NCBI RefSeq assembly: GCF_900108025.1
Contig: NZ_FNUS01000002.1
Coordinates: 393,612-457,611 of the forward strand
Length of the DNA: 64,000 bases
Reading direction: 5' to 3'
Origin: Halpernia humi
GTDB taxonomy: Bacteria > Bacteroidota > Bacteroidia > Flavobacteriales > Weeksellaceae
How positions within the stretch are numbered: position 1 is the stretch's first letter; each line of letters begins with the position of its first letter. The position numbers and the translations under genes were made by a program. This document shows positions 8,003-17,389 of the stretch, piece by piece. The notes beneath the pieces are model-generated. The model did not search any database and had not been told where the DNA came from. It worked only from the letters and a program-made list of their open reading frames with translations.

Positions 8003-9841
8003 ATGAATAAAGAAATATTTAAATACTTACAAAATAATTATACTACCGATACTTTACTAGTAGATAGGTTGATAGTTTCCTCGTTTTTAAGATTTAATAA
8101 AATAGAAGTTTACAAAAACGAATTTATTAAGAAATATATAATTTTCGATAATGATCTAAACGAAAATAAGGCTGTTGGTGAGTTTATTGAAATTATAAAA
8201 GTTCATATAAAAAAGTTTGATTTTGAGACTTTAATTCAGTTATTTGAATTTGTTATTTCTCCAGATGATAAAATTATAACCGGTGCAATATATACTCCAA
8301 AAAAAATAAGAGAGTACATTGTTAAACAAGCTCTTCATAATAAAGTTATTGACGAAAATTTTAAAATAGCTGATATTTCATGTGGATGTGGTAGTTTCTT
8401 ATATGAAGCCGCTTTATATATTAACAAAAGCACAAACAAAAATTTTTTTGAAATTATCAGAGATAATATATTTGGGTTAGACATACAAAATTATTCAACA
8501 AATCGAACAAAAATTGTATTGACATTACTTGCTATTTTTAATGGAGAGGACAATGATTTACTTAAATATAATATTTATACGGGTGATGCACTAGAATTTA
8601 AATGGACTAATGGCATTAATGATTTTAGCGGATTTATGTGTATTGTAGGTAATCCCCCGTATGTGTGCTCAAGAAATATTCCTGACACGACAAAAAATCA
8701 TCTTTCCAAATGGGAAGTTTGTTCTACAGGACACCCTGATTTATATATTCCATTTTTTCAAATTGGTATTGAAAATTTATCTATAGATGGTATACTTGGA
8801 TATATAACAATGAATACTTTTTTCAAAAGCGTAAATGGTCGAGCATTAAGAGAATATTTTCAGAAGAAGAAACTAATGTTTAGAATAATTGACTTTGGAA
8901 CAAAACAAATTTTTAAAAGTAAATCTACATATACATGTATTTGTTTAATTGAAAATAATCAAAGTGAATTTTTAAATTATATAAAGACTAATAGTTTAAA
9001 AATTAACTATAAATATAATTCATTGATTTACGATGAGCTGGAGTTTAAAAAAGGTTGGAATTTAGAAGAAACAAATTTAATAAATAAGATAGAAAAAACA
9101 GGGAAGCCATTCGGAGAATTATTTAAAACAAGAAATGGTATAGCAACACTAAAAAATAATATCTATATTTTTAATCCTGTTGATGAAGATAAAAAATTTT
9201 ATTATTTAAAAATGAATGATGAAGTCTTTCCAATTGAAAAAGGAATATGTAAAAACGTTATTAATCCAAATAAGTTTACAAGAATTGATAATGTAAAAGA
9301 AATTAATAGAAAGTTAATATTTCCATATAAACACGAAAGTGGTAAAGTGCAATTAATAAAAGAAGATTTTTTTAAAAAGAAATTTCCTTTGACATACAAG
9401 TATTTAAAATCCAAAGAAAATGTTCTTGCTCAAAGAGATAAAGGTGAAGGTAAATATGAAAAGTGGTATGCTTACGGAAGAAACCAATCATTAGAAAAAT
9501 TAAAATTTAAACTTTTTTTCCCTCATATAACTCCTGATATACCAAATTACGTAATTAATACAGATGAAAACTTATTATTTCATAATGGTTTAGCTGTTGT
9601 CACTGAAAATGAAAATGAATTGCTCTTTTTACAAAAACTCATGAGTTCTAAAATATTTTGGTTTTATATTAAAAACACGAGTAAGCCTTATGGCTCTCAT
9701 TACTATTCTATGAGTAGAAATTATATTAAGAATTTTGGAGTTTACGACTTTACAAAAGCAGATAAACAGTATATCATTAATGAACCAGATCAGAGAATCG
9801 TAGATGTTTTTTTAGAAGAGAAATATGAGTTAGGAATTTAA
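8003..9841 (+). CDS. N6-adenine DNA methyltransferase, Eco57I-like
   Basis: The protein has about 612 residues. It has an S-adenosylmethionine binding motif near residue 123 (ADISCGCGSFLYEA), preceded by IYTPKKIREYIV, and the catalytic NPPY at about 217-220. A long C-terminal half with a target-recognition look follows. No nuclease motif is visible at the N terminus, unlike the type IIG enzyme further on. It should methylate adenine in a specific DNA sequence. Being the last gene of the kinase cassette, it may mark self DNA or be the regulated output. I chose the ATG two bases after the previous stop; an in-frame ATG at 7982 is also possible. Confidence 0.78.
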   Translation: MNKEIFKYLQNNYTTDTLLVDRLIVSSFLRFNKIEVYKNEFIKKYIIFDNDLNENKAVGEFIEIIKVHIKKFDFETLIQLFEFVISPDDKIITGAIYTPKKIREYIVKQALHNKVIDENFKIADISCGCGSFLYEAALYINKSTNKNFFEIIRDNIFGLDIQNYSTNRTKIVLTLLAIFNGEDNDLLKYNIYTGDALEFKWTNGINDFSGFMCIVGNPPYVCSRNIPDTTKNHLSKWEVCSTGHPDLYIPFFQIGIENLSIDGILGYITMNTFFKSVNGRALREYFQKKKLMFRIIDFGTKQIFKSKSTYTCICLIENNQSEFLNYIKTNSLKINYKYNSLIYDELEFKKGWNLEETNLINKIEKTGKPFGELFKTRNGIATLKNNIYIFNPVDEDKKFYYLKMNDEVFPIEKGICKNVINPNKFTRIDNVKEINRKLIFPYKHESGKVQLIKEDFFKKKFPLTYKYLKSKENVLAQRDKGEGKYEKWYAYGRNQSLEKLKFKLFFPHITPDIPNYVINTDENLLFHNGLAVVTENENELLFLQKLMSSKIFWFYIKNTSKPYGSHYYSMSRNYIKNFGVYDFTKADKQYIINEPDQRIVDVFLEEKYELGI

Positions 9842-9904
9842 GTGAACTTTAATCTTCCCAAAAAATGGATCATTTAAAAATATAGCCTTTAATTTGGGAG
9901 AAAT

Positions 9905-10075
9905 ATGAAAAACAGCTTCTTTACAGAGGTTCAGATTATTAAAATATTGTCTGAACAACAACAAGGAAATTAGTTGAATGAGATTTGCCGAGCGAATGGT
10001 ATTTGTCAGCCAATATTTATAAATGAAAAATTATTCTAGTGGATTAGATGTGCAACAACTTTCGAAAATCAAAAA
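9905..10075 (+). pseudogene. IS3-family transposase OrfA remnant
   Basis: Translation from the ATG at 9905 gives FTEVQIIKILSEQQQGN, an in-frame stop, then LNEICRANGICQPIF. After a frameshift, GLDVQQLSKIK follows. This matches the start of IS3/IS407-type OrfA proteins (RFTEEQIIKILSEQ, EICREHGISQPTFY, YGGMD..LKKLKELE). The remnant has a stop codon, a frameshift and no OrfB or terminal repeats, so it is dead. It abuts the next gene, whose ATG at 10078 follows the remnant immediately; an IS insertion and deletion probably replaced that gene's original upstream region. Confidence 0.8.
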
Positions 10076-10077
10076 TA

Positions 10078-10857
10078 ATGGAGAAAGAAAAAACATTCTT
10101 ACAAATCGACCAACTCATTCAGAACGTTGATCAGTTTAAATGCGAACCATTATTTTCTGATGAACGTAATAAGAGACACAGCAAGATTTTTTCTCCATTC
10201 ATAAACGACGACAAAATTTTAAAAAAGCTTTCTCATTTAATCGCTTATAGTCAAAATGCAAACTCTGAAAAGGTGGAACAAGTTTTGAAGTCGGGTAATT
10301 TCGACGCCGCTTTTCTTAATTTTAAAATTGACGAAGTTGTTAAACTTAATCCATGTGATCTTGCTGACGAACACTGGTCTTCCATACAAGGAATCAGACA
10401 ACAAGCGAAATTATTTCATATTGTAAGTTTAGCCCGGAAAATTAAAAACATCGGTTCATTCACTGAAATCTTGAATGAAAATCAAATTCCTAAAACGATT
10501 GATAATGAAAGCGATATAGCACAATTTTGGACTGGTTTTGACCAACTTTTGAAAATTCTTAAAAATAATAAAATCCCATTTTTTCAATCCACAACTTCTT
10601 TACTACATCTTTTGTTAGATTTGGGTTATGATTGTGTAAAACCGGATTTGGTAGTAATGAAAGTTGGTAAAAAACTGAACATTGTTGATAATATATTAGG
10701 AGACAAAAATTTCAGGAAAACAGTTCGTTTTATTCAAGAATACGCAATTGATAGAAAAATTCGACCTTCAGTAGTTGATTTTTATTTTCTAATCGATGAA
10801 GGACAGATGGGAGCGAGGAAGTTCGTGACTGAAGACTTTTATAAAAGAAAGTTTTAA
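10078..10857 (+). CDS. Putative HhH-GPD-type DNA glycosylase-like protein
   Basis: The protein has 259 residues from the ATG at 10078. An earlier in-frame ATG at 10048 lies inside the transposase remnant and would add ten unrelated residues. The C-terminal half recalls base-excision glycosylases of the helix-hairpin-helix superfamily: GIRQQAKLFHIVSLARKI, then LLHLLLDLGYDCVKPDLVVMKV, like the LG..CVKPD.HV.R pattern seen there. No iron-sulphur cysteines are present. If correct, it would excise damaged or modified bases. The call rests on weak motif similarity; it stands alone between the methyltransferase cassette and the convergent SIR2 gene. Confidence 0.45.
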   Translation: MEKEKTFLQIDQLIQNVDQFKCEPLFSDERNKRHSKIFSPFINDDKILKKLSHLIAYSQNANSEKVEQVLKSGNFDAAFLNFKIDEVVKLNPCDLADEHWSSIQGIRQQAKLFHIVSLARKIKNIGSFTEILNENQIPKTIDNESDIAQFWTGFDQLLKILKNNKIPFFQSTTSLLHLLLDLGYDCVKPDLVVMKVGKKLNIVDNILGDKNFRKTVRFIQEYAIDRKIRPSVVDFYFLIDEGQMGARKFVTEDFYKRKF

Positions 10858-10936
10858 AATTAAATTTATAGTTTGTTTTCACCTGATTGAAATCAGTCAT
10901 TAATCTTATTTATTAAATACTTCCCTTGAGTAAATA

Positions 10937-12856
10937 TTATTTTATTTCGTCTATTTTAGGTTGCTCCAGAGACTCGTATTCGTCTCTGTAAAATATTTTG
11001 CATTTATTAATCTTACTGCGAATTTTTATTTTTCTTAATTCTTTCTTTTTAACTTTCTCGAAAACATCTAATTCTTCAAAAACAGGATCCATAATGATAA
11101 CATCTTTATAGCCTAATTTGAAGTGGTGACCATGTATTTCTACTTCCTCACAATTATTCATTCTATAAAACATTACCATTTCTCCAGAATCAATTGAGAT
11201 TCCACCTTTTATAAAATCATTATTTAGATGGGCAGTAAATTCTCTGCAAGGTTCTTCGTAATATTTATTCTCAATCTTTGAAACAACCTTCGAAATATTT
11301 GCAAAAGTAAAATCACTTATTTCAGCAGATTTAAAATTTCTAAATTTAATTTTATGAAATTTTTCAATTTTCTGTAAATTCAGACAATATTCAATGAAGA
11401 AAGAATTGTCATCTGTTTTTTCAGTGTTTATAGGTTTCTGATAGAATGATTTCACACCATCCTTTAACACACTAAATCCAATACCAGATAAAACTTTGTC
11501 TAAAGCCTGGTAAAATGATAGATATGATGTAACATCTGAAATAATCTCTTTTACATTGCTTTCAAAGGATAACCTAGTATTTTTGTCGGAACCAAAAGTT
11601 AACTTTACATTTAAAGTAAAATTGTTATTATCAATAGTAATTTGTCTTACATTATCGGACGGCGCATTCATAAAATATTTTACATAGAAATTTTGAATTT
11701 CGAAACCGTCATCTAAAATTATGTCAACATTTCCATCGTATATGGGCAATTTCAAAATCCTGAATTCTGCAATATCTCCGTATTTTTTTATTCTAAATTT
11801 ATCTGCCCAAATATCTATATTTATAAAATCGTCATTTTTTAAGATTAGTTCTCCCCCTGTTTTTCCAGAAACAAAATCCTCAAATCTTTTCACTAATACT
11901 TCATCATTTTTCATAGTGAAATTAACTTTGTGATTAATAAAGCCTTTTGAACTTGAAATATCTTGTAAATAAAAGCCTGCAATATTAGATTTTAATTGTA
12001 GATCATACCCAAAGTTTTTCGCAAAATTTGAAGCAGTATCCGCTGATACGCCTCCTTTCTCTAAATTTATGAATGTATTTGCATTGAGATATTCCAACAG
12101 TTCTGTAAATAAAACTTCGCCGGTGGTATTAATATACTTTATACCTTTCTTTGATAATTTGTCGATATTAAATTGTTGCAAATTTGGTGCGATAAAAAAT
12201 CTTTCTTTCATGTCGTCTCCCAACGATTCTAATATTTTTTCAAAAATAATTTTAATATTGGCATCTTCTAATGAATACCCTATAAACATTATACTTTGGG
12301 TGCTTAATTTTTCTTTAACAGAATTCCAGAAAGGTTCAGATTCTGTGTTGTTTTTAAAGAAATTATTATAATCTGAATCCTTTAAGATGATCGTATCTGG
12401 AATAGATAAATCTCCATGGATCTTATAAATTTGAACTTTGCTCTTATTTATATAGGGTAAATCTTTATTAGAAATAAGAATTTGCGCTTTATTTCCCAAG
12501 GTATTTTCAAAAAGCTGATCGTAATTTGTAGTTATAATTATTTTAAAATGAGGAATTTCAGAAATTCTTTTATGTAGTTCTGTCGAAGTTGGTTTTGCTA
12601 AAAAAACATCTCGAAGTGTTTGTATTGTTGAATTTCTACTATTATGCAGATCAAACAAATTTTGTGTTAAAGTTGACAACGATTGATGCTTATCAATAAT
12701 TTCTTTCTCCTTAACATTTAATCTATCGTAAAAAATACTTTTCAACACATTTCCGCTGGGATATCCAGCGTAAATTGATAAACCTGCACCTGCAAAAAGA
12801 ACTACGTCTTCTTTACTTATTAAATCAAATAGCCTCGCTTTATATATTTCACTCAT
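10937..12856 (-). CDS. SIR2-domain defence protein, probable NADase
   Basis: The protein has 639 residues. The N-terminal 260 are a SIR2-like domain: nucleotide-binding GAGLS at 23-27, TTNYD with Asn111, KIHGD with the catalytic His147, and GYSLED at 193-198. Defence SIR2 domains degrade NAD+ after infection rather than deacetylate. The remaining 380 residues are beta-rich and charged, of no family I recognise; they are probably a sensor or binding domain. No signal peptide or membrane segment is seen. The start codon lies one base after the stop of the upstream type IIG gene, so both are made from one transcript, and restriction and NAD+ depletion are likely coupled. Confidence 0.8.
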   Translation of the reverse strand: MSEIYKARLFDLISKEDVVLFAGAGLSIYAGYPSGNVLKSIFYDRLNVKEKEIIDKHQSLSTLTQNLFDLHNSRNSTIQTLRDVFLAKPTSTELHKRISEIPHFKIIITTNYDQLFENTLGNKAQILISNKDLPYINKSKVQIYKIHGDLSIPDTIILKDSDYNNFFKNNTESEPFWNSVKEKLSTQSIMFIGYSLEDANIKIIFEKILESLGDDMKERFFIAPNLQQFNIDKLSKKGIKYINTTGEVLFTELLEYLNANTFINLEKGGVSADTASNFAKNFGYDLQLKSNIAGFYLQDISSSKGFINHKVNFTMKNDEVLVKRFEDFVSGKTGGELILKNDDFINIDIWADKFRIKKYGDIAEFRILKLPIYDGNVDIILDDGFEIQNFYVKYFMNAPSDNVRQITIDNNNFTLNVKLTFGSDKNTRLSFESNVKEIISDVTSYLSFYQALDKVLSGIGFSVLKDGVKSFYQKPINTEKTDDNSFFIEYCLNLQKIEKFHKIKFRNFKSAEISDFTFANISKVVSKIENKYYEEPCREFTAHLNNDFIKGGISIDSGEMVMFYRMNNCEEVEIHGHHFKLGYKDVIIMDPVFEELDVFEKVKKKELRKIKIRSKINKCKIFYRDEYESLEQPKIDEIK

Positions 12857-12857
12857 G

Positions 12858-15800
12858 TTAGTTTTCTTCTACTATTTTTATTTCTTCCTCACTCAACCCA
12901 TAAAGTTCATAAACCATTTGATCTATTTCCTTATCTGTACTTGCAATTTTAGATTGTATTTCTAATGCTTTGCTTTTTTCCTGGTCAAAATAGTCTGCCC
13001 ATTCTGCTTCTTCGGAAAGGGTGAGTTTTATTTTTTGATTGCCTAATTCTTTGATGAAATCTGCATAAGAGAGATTGTACCAATCTTGCAGTTTTTTGGT
13101 TAAGTTTAAATTCTCAAATTTCCTTTCGCAGGTTCTTTGGAATTTTGCTGAAATTTCTTGGAGCGTTTTGTTGAGAGAAAGCATTAAATCCGCTTTTTTT
13201 GATAATACTAAATCTTGTTCATTAGAAATCCGGGGAAACGGAAACGAAGCTAAATTGTCAAGACTTATTTTTGCAAATACTTTCCCTTTTATATCATGCA
13301 ATAATCTGTAAAATAACGTGGCAGGTTTAGAATTTAATATTGCAAGTAAACTTTTAAGACTAGGTCCGTGATCAAGTTTATAAATACCATGGACTAAAGT
13401 GTCAAAATAGTAATTTCTCAAATCTAATGCTGCAATCAATTTATCTCCAGTCTTTCGTATTACTATTTTTTCATTTTCAAACAATTCTGGCTTTCTCAAT
13501 GCAAAATCAATTTTAGTTTGACTTTTCATTCCTTGCTTTGATTTAATATCTTCCAAGCTGATAGTATTAATTAGATTTTCATCATAATTAATAAAATCCC
13601 CACTCCAATTAATTGTGTATTTATTGATATTCTTACCCCATATAATATGCTTATGGTTTAATGTGTGCTTTGCTTCTGAAATCAAAATATGTTTAATATT
13701 TCCAGGATTCAAGCCATTTTTGAGTTTATAAAAATCTTTAATTGAATTTAACTTTAATAGTTTTATTAAAATGACTTCTTTATCCTGATTTATTACAGAT
13801 ATTTCAGAATTAGGTATGGTTAAAAAGAACTTTTGAGATTGATAACTTTCTGTAATATTGCGATTGGTAATAAAATTAGAAATTTTTTCAGATTCAGCTA
13901 ATCTAAATGCTTTGTTTAAATCAATTTCTTGCTTAATTTGAAAGTTTAGAAGTAAGCTACTACCTACATCTGCATCTTCAAAAACCTCTTCTGTTATGGT
14001 ATGTATTTCGTTTATCTGTACACAACGTAAAAGCTCTTCCCTAATAGTTTTATAAAAAGTATTGAATAATAATGATTTAGGAATGATAAAGTGAATTACT
14101 CCTTTGTCAAGTATCTGTAGCATTCTTTCTATAAATAAAATATATAAGTTAATTTTATAACTTGTTAAAGGAAAGTTTTTTAGATAGTGTTCTTTTTCAA
14201 TATCACTCATGAATATACCATAAGGAGGATTCCCAATGACAACATCAAAACCTCCTTTAGCAAAAACCTGTGGAAATTCTTCTTTCCAATTAAATGCTTT
14301 TTCCCCGGCAACTTCAGGATCATCTATTAGAGAATTTCCACACTTGATGTTGTTGTTCAAACTGTTCAGTTTTCGGTTGGGTTCTGCAGTTCGAAGCCAA
14401 AGAGAAAGTTTTGCAATTTCTACCGATTCTTCATTCAAATCAACTCCAAAAAGATTATGTTCTAAAATACTTTCGCTGTGATAAGAAAATATAATAGGAA
14501 CATTTCGCAGTTTTGCTTCCAGTTCATCAATGTATTGATGTTCATTAATTAAAAAATTCAATGCTTCATTCAGAAATGCTCCAGAACCACACGCAGGATC
14601 TACAATGGTAATTTGCAACAACCAAGCTCTGTAATCATCTAACTTATTGAGCAGATTTTTAAGGGTTTTCTGTTGTCTTTTTTTATCGGTTGAATATTCT
14701 TCCTCTACAATTTTGAATTCCGTTTTCTTTTCTTCGCATAATTTACCCACCGTATTTTCTACAATGTATTTGGTGATGTATTTTGGAGTGTAGAAAACGC
14801 CATCTTTCTTACGTTTGGATTTAGATTTATTGATTTCCTGACCTTCTAATTCGGCTTTTATTTCATCAATTTCATTCAAAGAATTTTCGAAAATATGACC
14901 AAGAATATTCACATCTACTTCACTTGCAAAATCATATTGAGAGAGTTTGAAAGTATGTTCATACAGAATTTTGTCATCAATTTTGATGTGATCCAGAATT
15001 TCGTCTTCTTTAAACAAACCGCCATTATAAGCATAAACTTCTGGGTTTTTACCCGAATTTAAATATTCAAAATTTTGTTTGTACCGGTCATAAAGTGGAA
15101 AGTAAGCATCTAAATCTTTCAACTTATTCCAGTCTCCAATTATTTTCCTGATGTAGTTTGGTGGCAATAAACCTCGGTCTTCGCCAAAGAAAAGAAAAAG
15201 CAAGCGATCCAATAATTTTTGCGATTTCTGAAAAAGTATTAGTGGATCATATTCCGGATTAAGCTGCGTTAAGTTTTGAAATAATTCCCTTTTGAAAACC
15301 GAATAATCTTTGTACAATTTTTTGGTAATGATATCTTCCTGATTGAGAGATTCATCTTTTAATTTTTTCGGAACATCATTTTTAATATTTTCAAAAGCCA
15401 AAATAAGATACATCAAATTGAATTGTTCTTGCGATAATTCAAACAGATTAAACTCAATATTTTCAATCGCATTATCTACGTAAAACCTCAATTTTTCAAA
15501 ATTGGAGGTGATGACATATTTACAATTATCCTGATTATTTTTGTAGCCAAAAGCCTGATCTTCAATTTTAGATAGATCGGTGGTATTGGTTCCTTTTAAC
15601 TCAATGATTGCAGAAACTTTATCATTAATGATGATTGCGCCATCTGCTTTTTTGCTGTCTTTTACGTTTTTATATTCGGTGGTCAGGTTAAAGTTTGGCG
15701 TTGGGTTTTTTGTGTAACCTAAAACATTTACAAAAAGATCAATCAAAAATTCACCTTGATATTGTTCTTCCTTACTATTCCTAATGTTTTCCTGGATAAG

Positions 15801-15899
15801 AGGATTTTGGAAATGCGTACGAAATAGGTTCCATTTTGCAAGGAGATTTTGTGCATTTTGAGTTTGCAAATATTTGGCAATGATAGTTTTTTGAAACAT
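12858..15899 (-). CDS. Type IIG restriction-modification enzyme
   Basis: The 1013-residue single-chain enzyme has an N-terminal PD-(D/E)xK nuclease (Asp87, then Glu100-Leu-Lys102 in SAIIELKG) and a helical region. An N6-adenine methyltransferase follows, with motif I DPACGSGAFLNEA at about 435 and catalytic NPPYG at about 555. A target-recognition region and a coiled-coil tail end the chain. Such enzymes both methylate and cut at one recognition site, so they need no separate specificity subunit. The length is usual for Eco57I/BpuSI-like enzymes. It is followed by the SIR2 gene after one base. It is divergent from the HEPN gene at 15987, with about 85 bp between the starts. Confidence 0.88.
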   Translation of the reverse strand: MFQKTIIAKYLQTQNAQNLLAKWNLFRTHFQNPLIQENIRNSKEEQYQGEFLIDLFVNVLGYTKNPTPNFNLTTEYKNVKDSKKADGAIIINDKVSAIIELKGTNTTDLSKIEDQAFGYKNNQDNCKYVITSNFEKLRFYVDNAIENIEFNLFELSQEQFNLMYLILAFENIKNDVPKKLKDESLNQEDIITKKLYKDYSVFKRELFQNLTQLNPEYDPLILFQKSQKLLDRLLFLFFGEDRGLLPPNYIRKIIGDWNKLKDLDAYFPLYDRYKQNFEYLNSGKNPEVYAYNGGLFKEDEILDHIKIDDKILYEHTFKLSQYDFASEVDVNILGHIFENSLNEIDEIKAELEGQEINKSKSKRKKDGVFYTPKYITKYIVENTVGKLCEEKKTEFKIVEEEYSTDKKRQQKTLKNLLNKLDDYRAWLLQITIVDPACGSGAFLNEALNFLINEHQYIDELEAKLRNVPIIFSYHSESILEHNLFGVDLNEESVEIAKLSLWLRTAEPNRKLNSLNNNIKCGNSLIDDPEVAGEKAFNWKEEFPQVFAKGGFDVVIGNPPYGIFMSDIEKEHYLKNFPLTSYKINLYILFIERMLQILDKGVIHFIIPKSLLFNTFYKTIREELLRCVQINEIHTITEEVFEDADVGSSLLLNFQIKQEIDLNKAFRLAESEKISNFITNRNITESYQSQKFFLTIPNSEISVINQDKEVILIKLLKLNSIKDFYKLKNGLNPGNIKHILISEAKHTLNHKHIIWGKNINKYTINWSGDFINYDENLINTISLEDIKSKQGMKSQTKIDFALRKPELFENEKIVIRKTGDKLIAALDLRNYYFDTLVHGIYKLDHGPSLKSLLAILNSKPATLFYRLLHDIKGKVFAKISLDNLASFPFPRISNEQDLVLSKKADLMLSLNKTLQEISAKFQRTCERKFENLNLTKKLQDWYNLSYADFIKELGNQKIKLTLSEEAEWADYFDQEKSKALEIQSKIASTDKEIDQMVYELYGLSEEEIKIVEEN

Positions 15900-15947
15900 T
15901 TTTGAATTTAAGCATTAAAAATAAACAATTGAGAAATAGTTAACAAA

Positions 15948-15980
15948 TTGAATTAAGTATTAGTGCTTTTCTTATATTTG
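15948..15980 (+). promoter_or_regulatory. Promoter of the ApeA-like gene
   Basis: TTG at 15948-15950 and TATATTTG at 15973-15980 (TAnnTTTG consensus) are 22 bp apart, close to the Bacteroidota -33/-7 arrangement. The -7 element ends six bases before the ATG at 15987 and overlaps an upstream in-frame GTG at 15963, which therefore should not be the start. Confidence 0.6.
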
Positions 15981-15986
15981 ACTTAT

Positions 15987-17264
15987 ATGATCAAAGATCT
16001 AATTGATCTAAAGCGAAAGTTGTTACATAATGTTATGAAAAGTCAAATAGGAAAGATTCAAATTAATGACGAAGTATATGTTGCTGATTTACAAACAGAT
16101 CTCAAGACTGTATTTCTGGTGAAAATAATAGACTTTCGACTTCGGCAGAGTGAGACTATAGATATTGCAATTGGACTTTTCGAAGGTTTAGGAAAAGTTA
16201 CTTTAGTTAGTGGTTATGCAAGCAGCGGAAGTTTTGGTAATCTCGACATTCAAACATTTGATTTTCAATATTTAATTAAGGGGATACAATTCTTAAATAT
16301 CGCAGACATAAAATCAAACATATGTTCATTTGAATCGGAAATATTAAAAAAAGTTTTTAACGATACGATAATTTTCAGTGGCGGAATAGAAGGTGAATTA
16401 AGTAAGAAGCCGGTTAGGTTACTTGAGAACGATCGCTTTAAGATTAATTTTTATAATGGTTTAAATAGCCGCGTAACAAGAGAAATGCATTATACTGCAC
16501 GACAGTATAAATATTTAAGTATAAAATCAATTGGTGGTTCTCTACCTATTTGGGATTTGCTTCAAATTGCTGGAAGATTTAAAAAATTAATATACCTTCT
16601 TGGCTTTGGAGATGGTGATAATGTAGATATTTTCACCTTCATATTATATGAGAATAGAAAAAAACAACGTTTTCAATTATATGGATGGGATTATAAATTA
16701 CCGCGAACAAAATTTAATATTTTAAATATCCACGAAATTACATTTACAGAATATTTTAATAAAGAAATGGTTGAAAAATGGATATTTAGTGAAGACTACC
16801 AGAAATTGTTTGATATCCTTTTCGAAAGACATTTTCTAAAACAAGTTAGTCCTGAAAATGCTTTCCTAAATTCTATATTTGCTTTAGAGAGATTTTACAG
16901 GACGTTTGTAAAGCAGATAAAAAATTCATTAAATAGCAAAATAAAATATTTTACGGATATATTTCGACAGGTTTTACCTCCTGATGTCGAGACTTCCAAC
17001 TACCTTAACAGACTTGAAATTACAAGGCATTCATTATCTCATTTTGAAGATAAACCAACCGCTTTCATCGGTATAGATCTTCTATATGCATCTGTTTATG
17101 TGGAAGCCGTCCTGATTATTTCACTTTTAAAAAATATTGGAGTTTCTTCTGAACAAATTGCATCTTTAACGCAAAATACCAGGGGAAGTATCAGCGATAT
17201 GTATTATCTAAATAAAGCATTACGTTTCTCCTATCCATCAGATTTATTTTCCAAAAATCAATAA
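15987..17264 (+). CDS. ApeA-like HEPN anti-phage protein
   Basis: The protein has about 425 residues. The N-terminal half resembles the beta-rich ApeA N-terminal domain. The C-terminal half is helical, with the HEPN ribonuclease motif R-x4-H in ITRHSLSHF (Arg347 and His352 counted from this ATG). ApeA proteins are single-gene abortive-infection factors that cleave RNA. The start is uncertain: the promoter -7 element ends only six bases upstream, so the mRNA would be nearly leaderless. The ATG at 16035 would give a 409-residue protein with a normal leader. The gene is divergent from the type IIG/SIR2 operon. Confidence 0.68.
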   Translation: MIKDLIDLKRKLLHNVMKSQIGKIQINDEVYVADLQTDLKTVFLVKIIDFRLRQSETIDIAIGLFEGLGKVTLVSGYASSGSFGNLDIQTFDFQYLIKGIQFLNIADIKSNICSFESEILKKVFNDTIIFSGGIEGELSKKPVRLLENDRFKINFYNGLNSRVTREMHYTARQYKYLSIKSIGGSLPIWDLLQIAGRFKKLIYLLGFGDGDNVDIFTFILYENRKKQRFQLYGWDYKLPRTKFNILNIHEITFTEYFNKEMVEKWIFSEDYQKLFDILFERHFLKQVSPENAFLNSIFALERFYRTFVKQIKNSLNSKIKYFTDIFRQVLPPDVETSNYLNRLEITRHSLSHFEDKPTAFIGIDLLYASVYVEAVLIISLLKNIGVSSEQIASLTQNTRGSISDMYYLNKALRFSYPSDLFSKNQ

Positions 17265-17389
17265 ATTTTGAATTTTTTTTCATTTTAAAATTTCAAATTA
17301 AAAATAGCAATTTTAAGAAAAATTTTATTTGCCCCAAATTATAGCAACTGAAATCTTAATTATGCTACAATTCATATCTATATTTGTAC

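Noticed and set aside
10048..10077. ATG at 10048 as start of the glycosylase-like gene
   Set aside because: The first ten residues would be translated from the transposase remnant in another frame.
10883..10896. CTGATT/AATCAG palindrome as terminator between convergent genes
   Set aside because: The stem is short with almost no loop and no T-run; too weak to call.
15963..15986. GTG at 15963 as start of the HEPN gene
   Set aside because: It overlaps the promoter -7 element TATATTTG, so it cannot be within the transcript made from that promoter.
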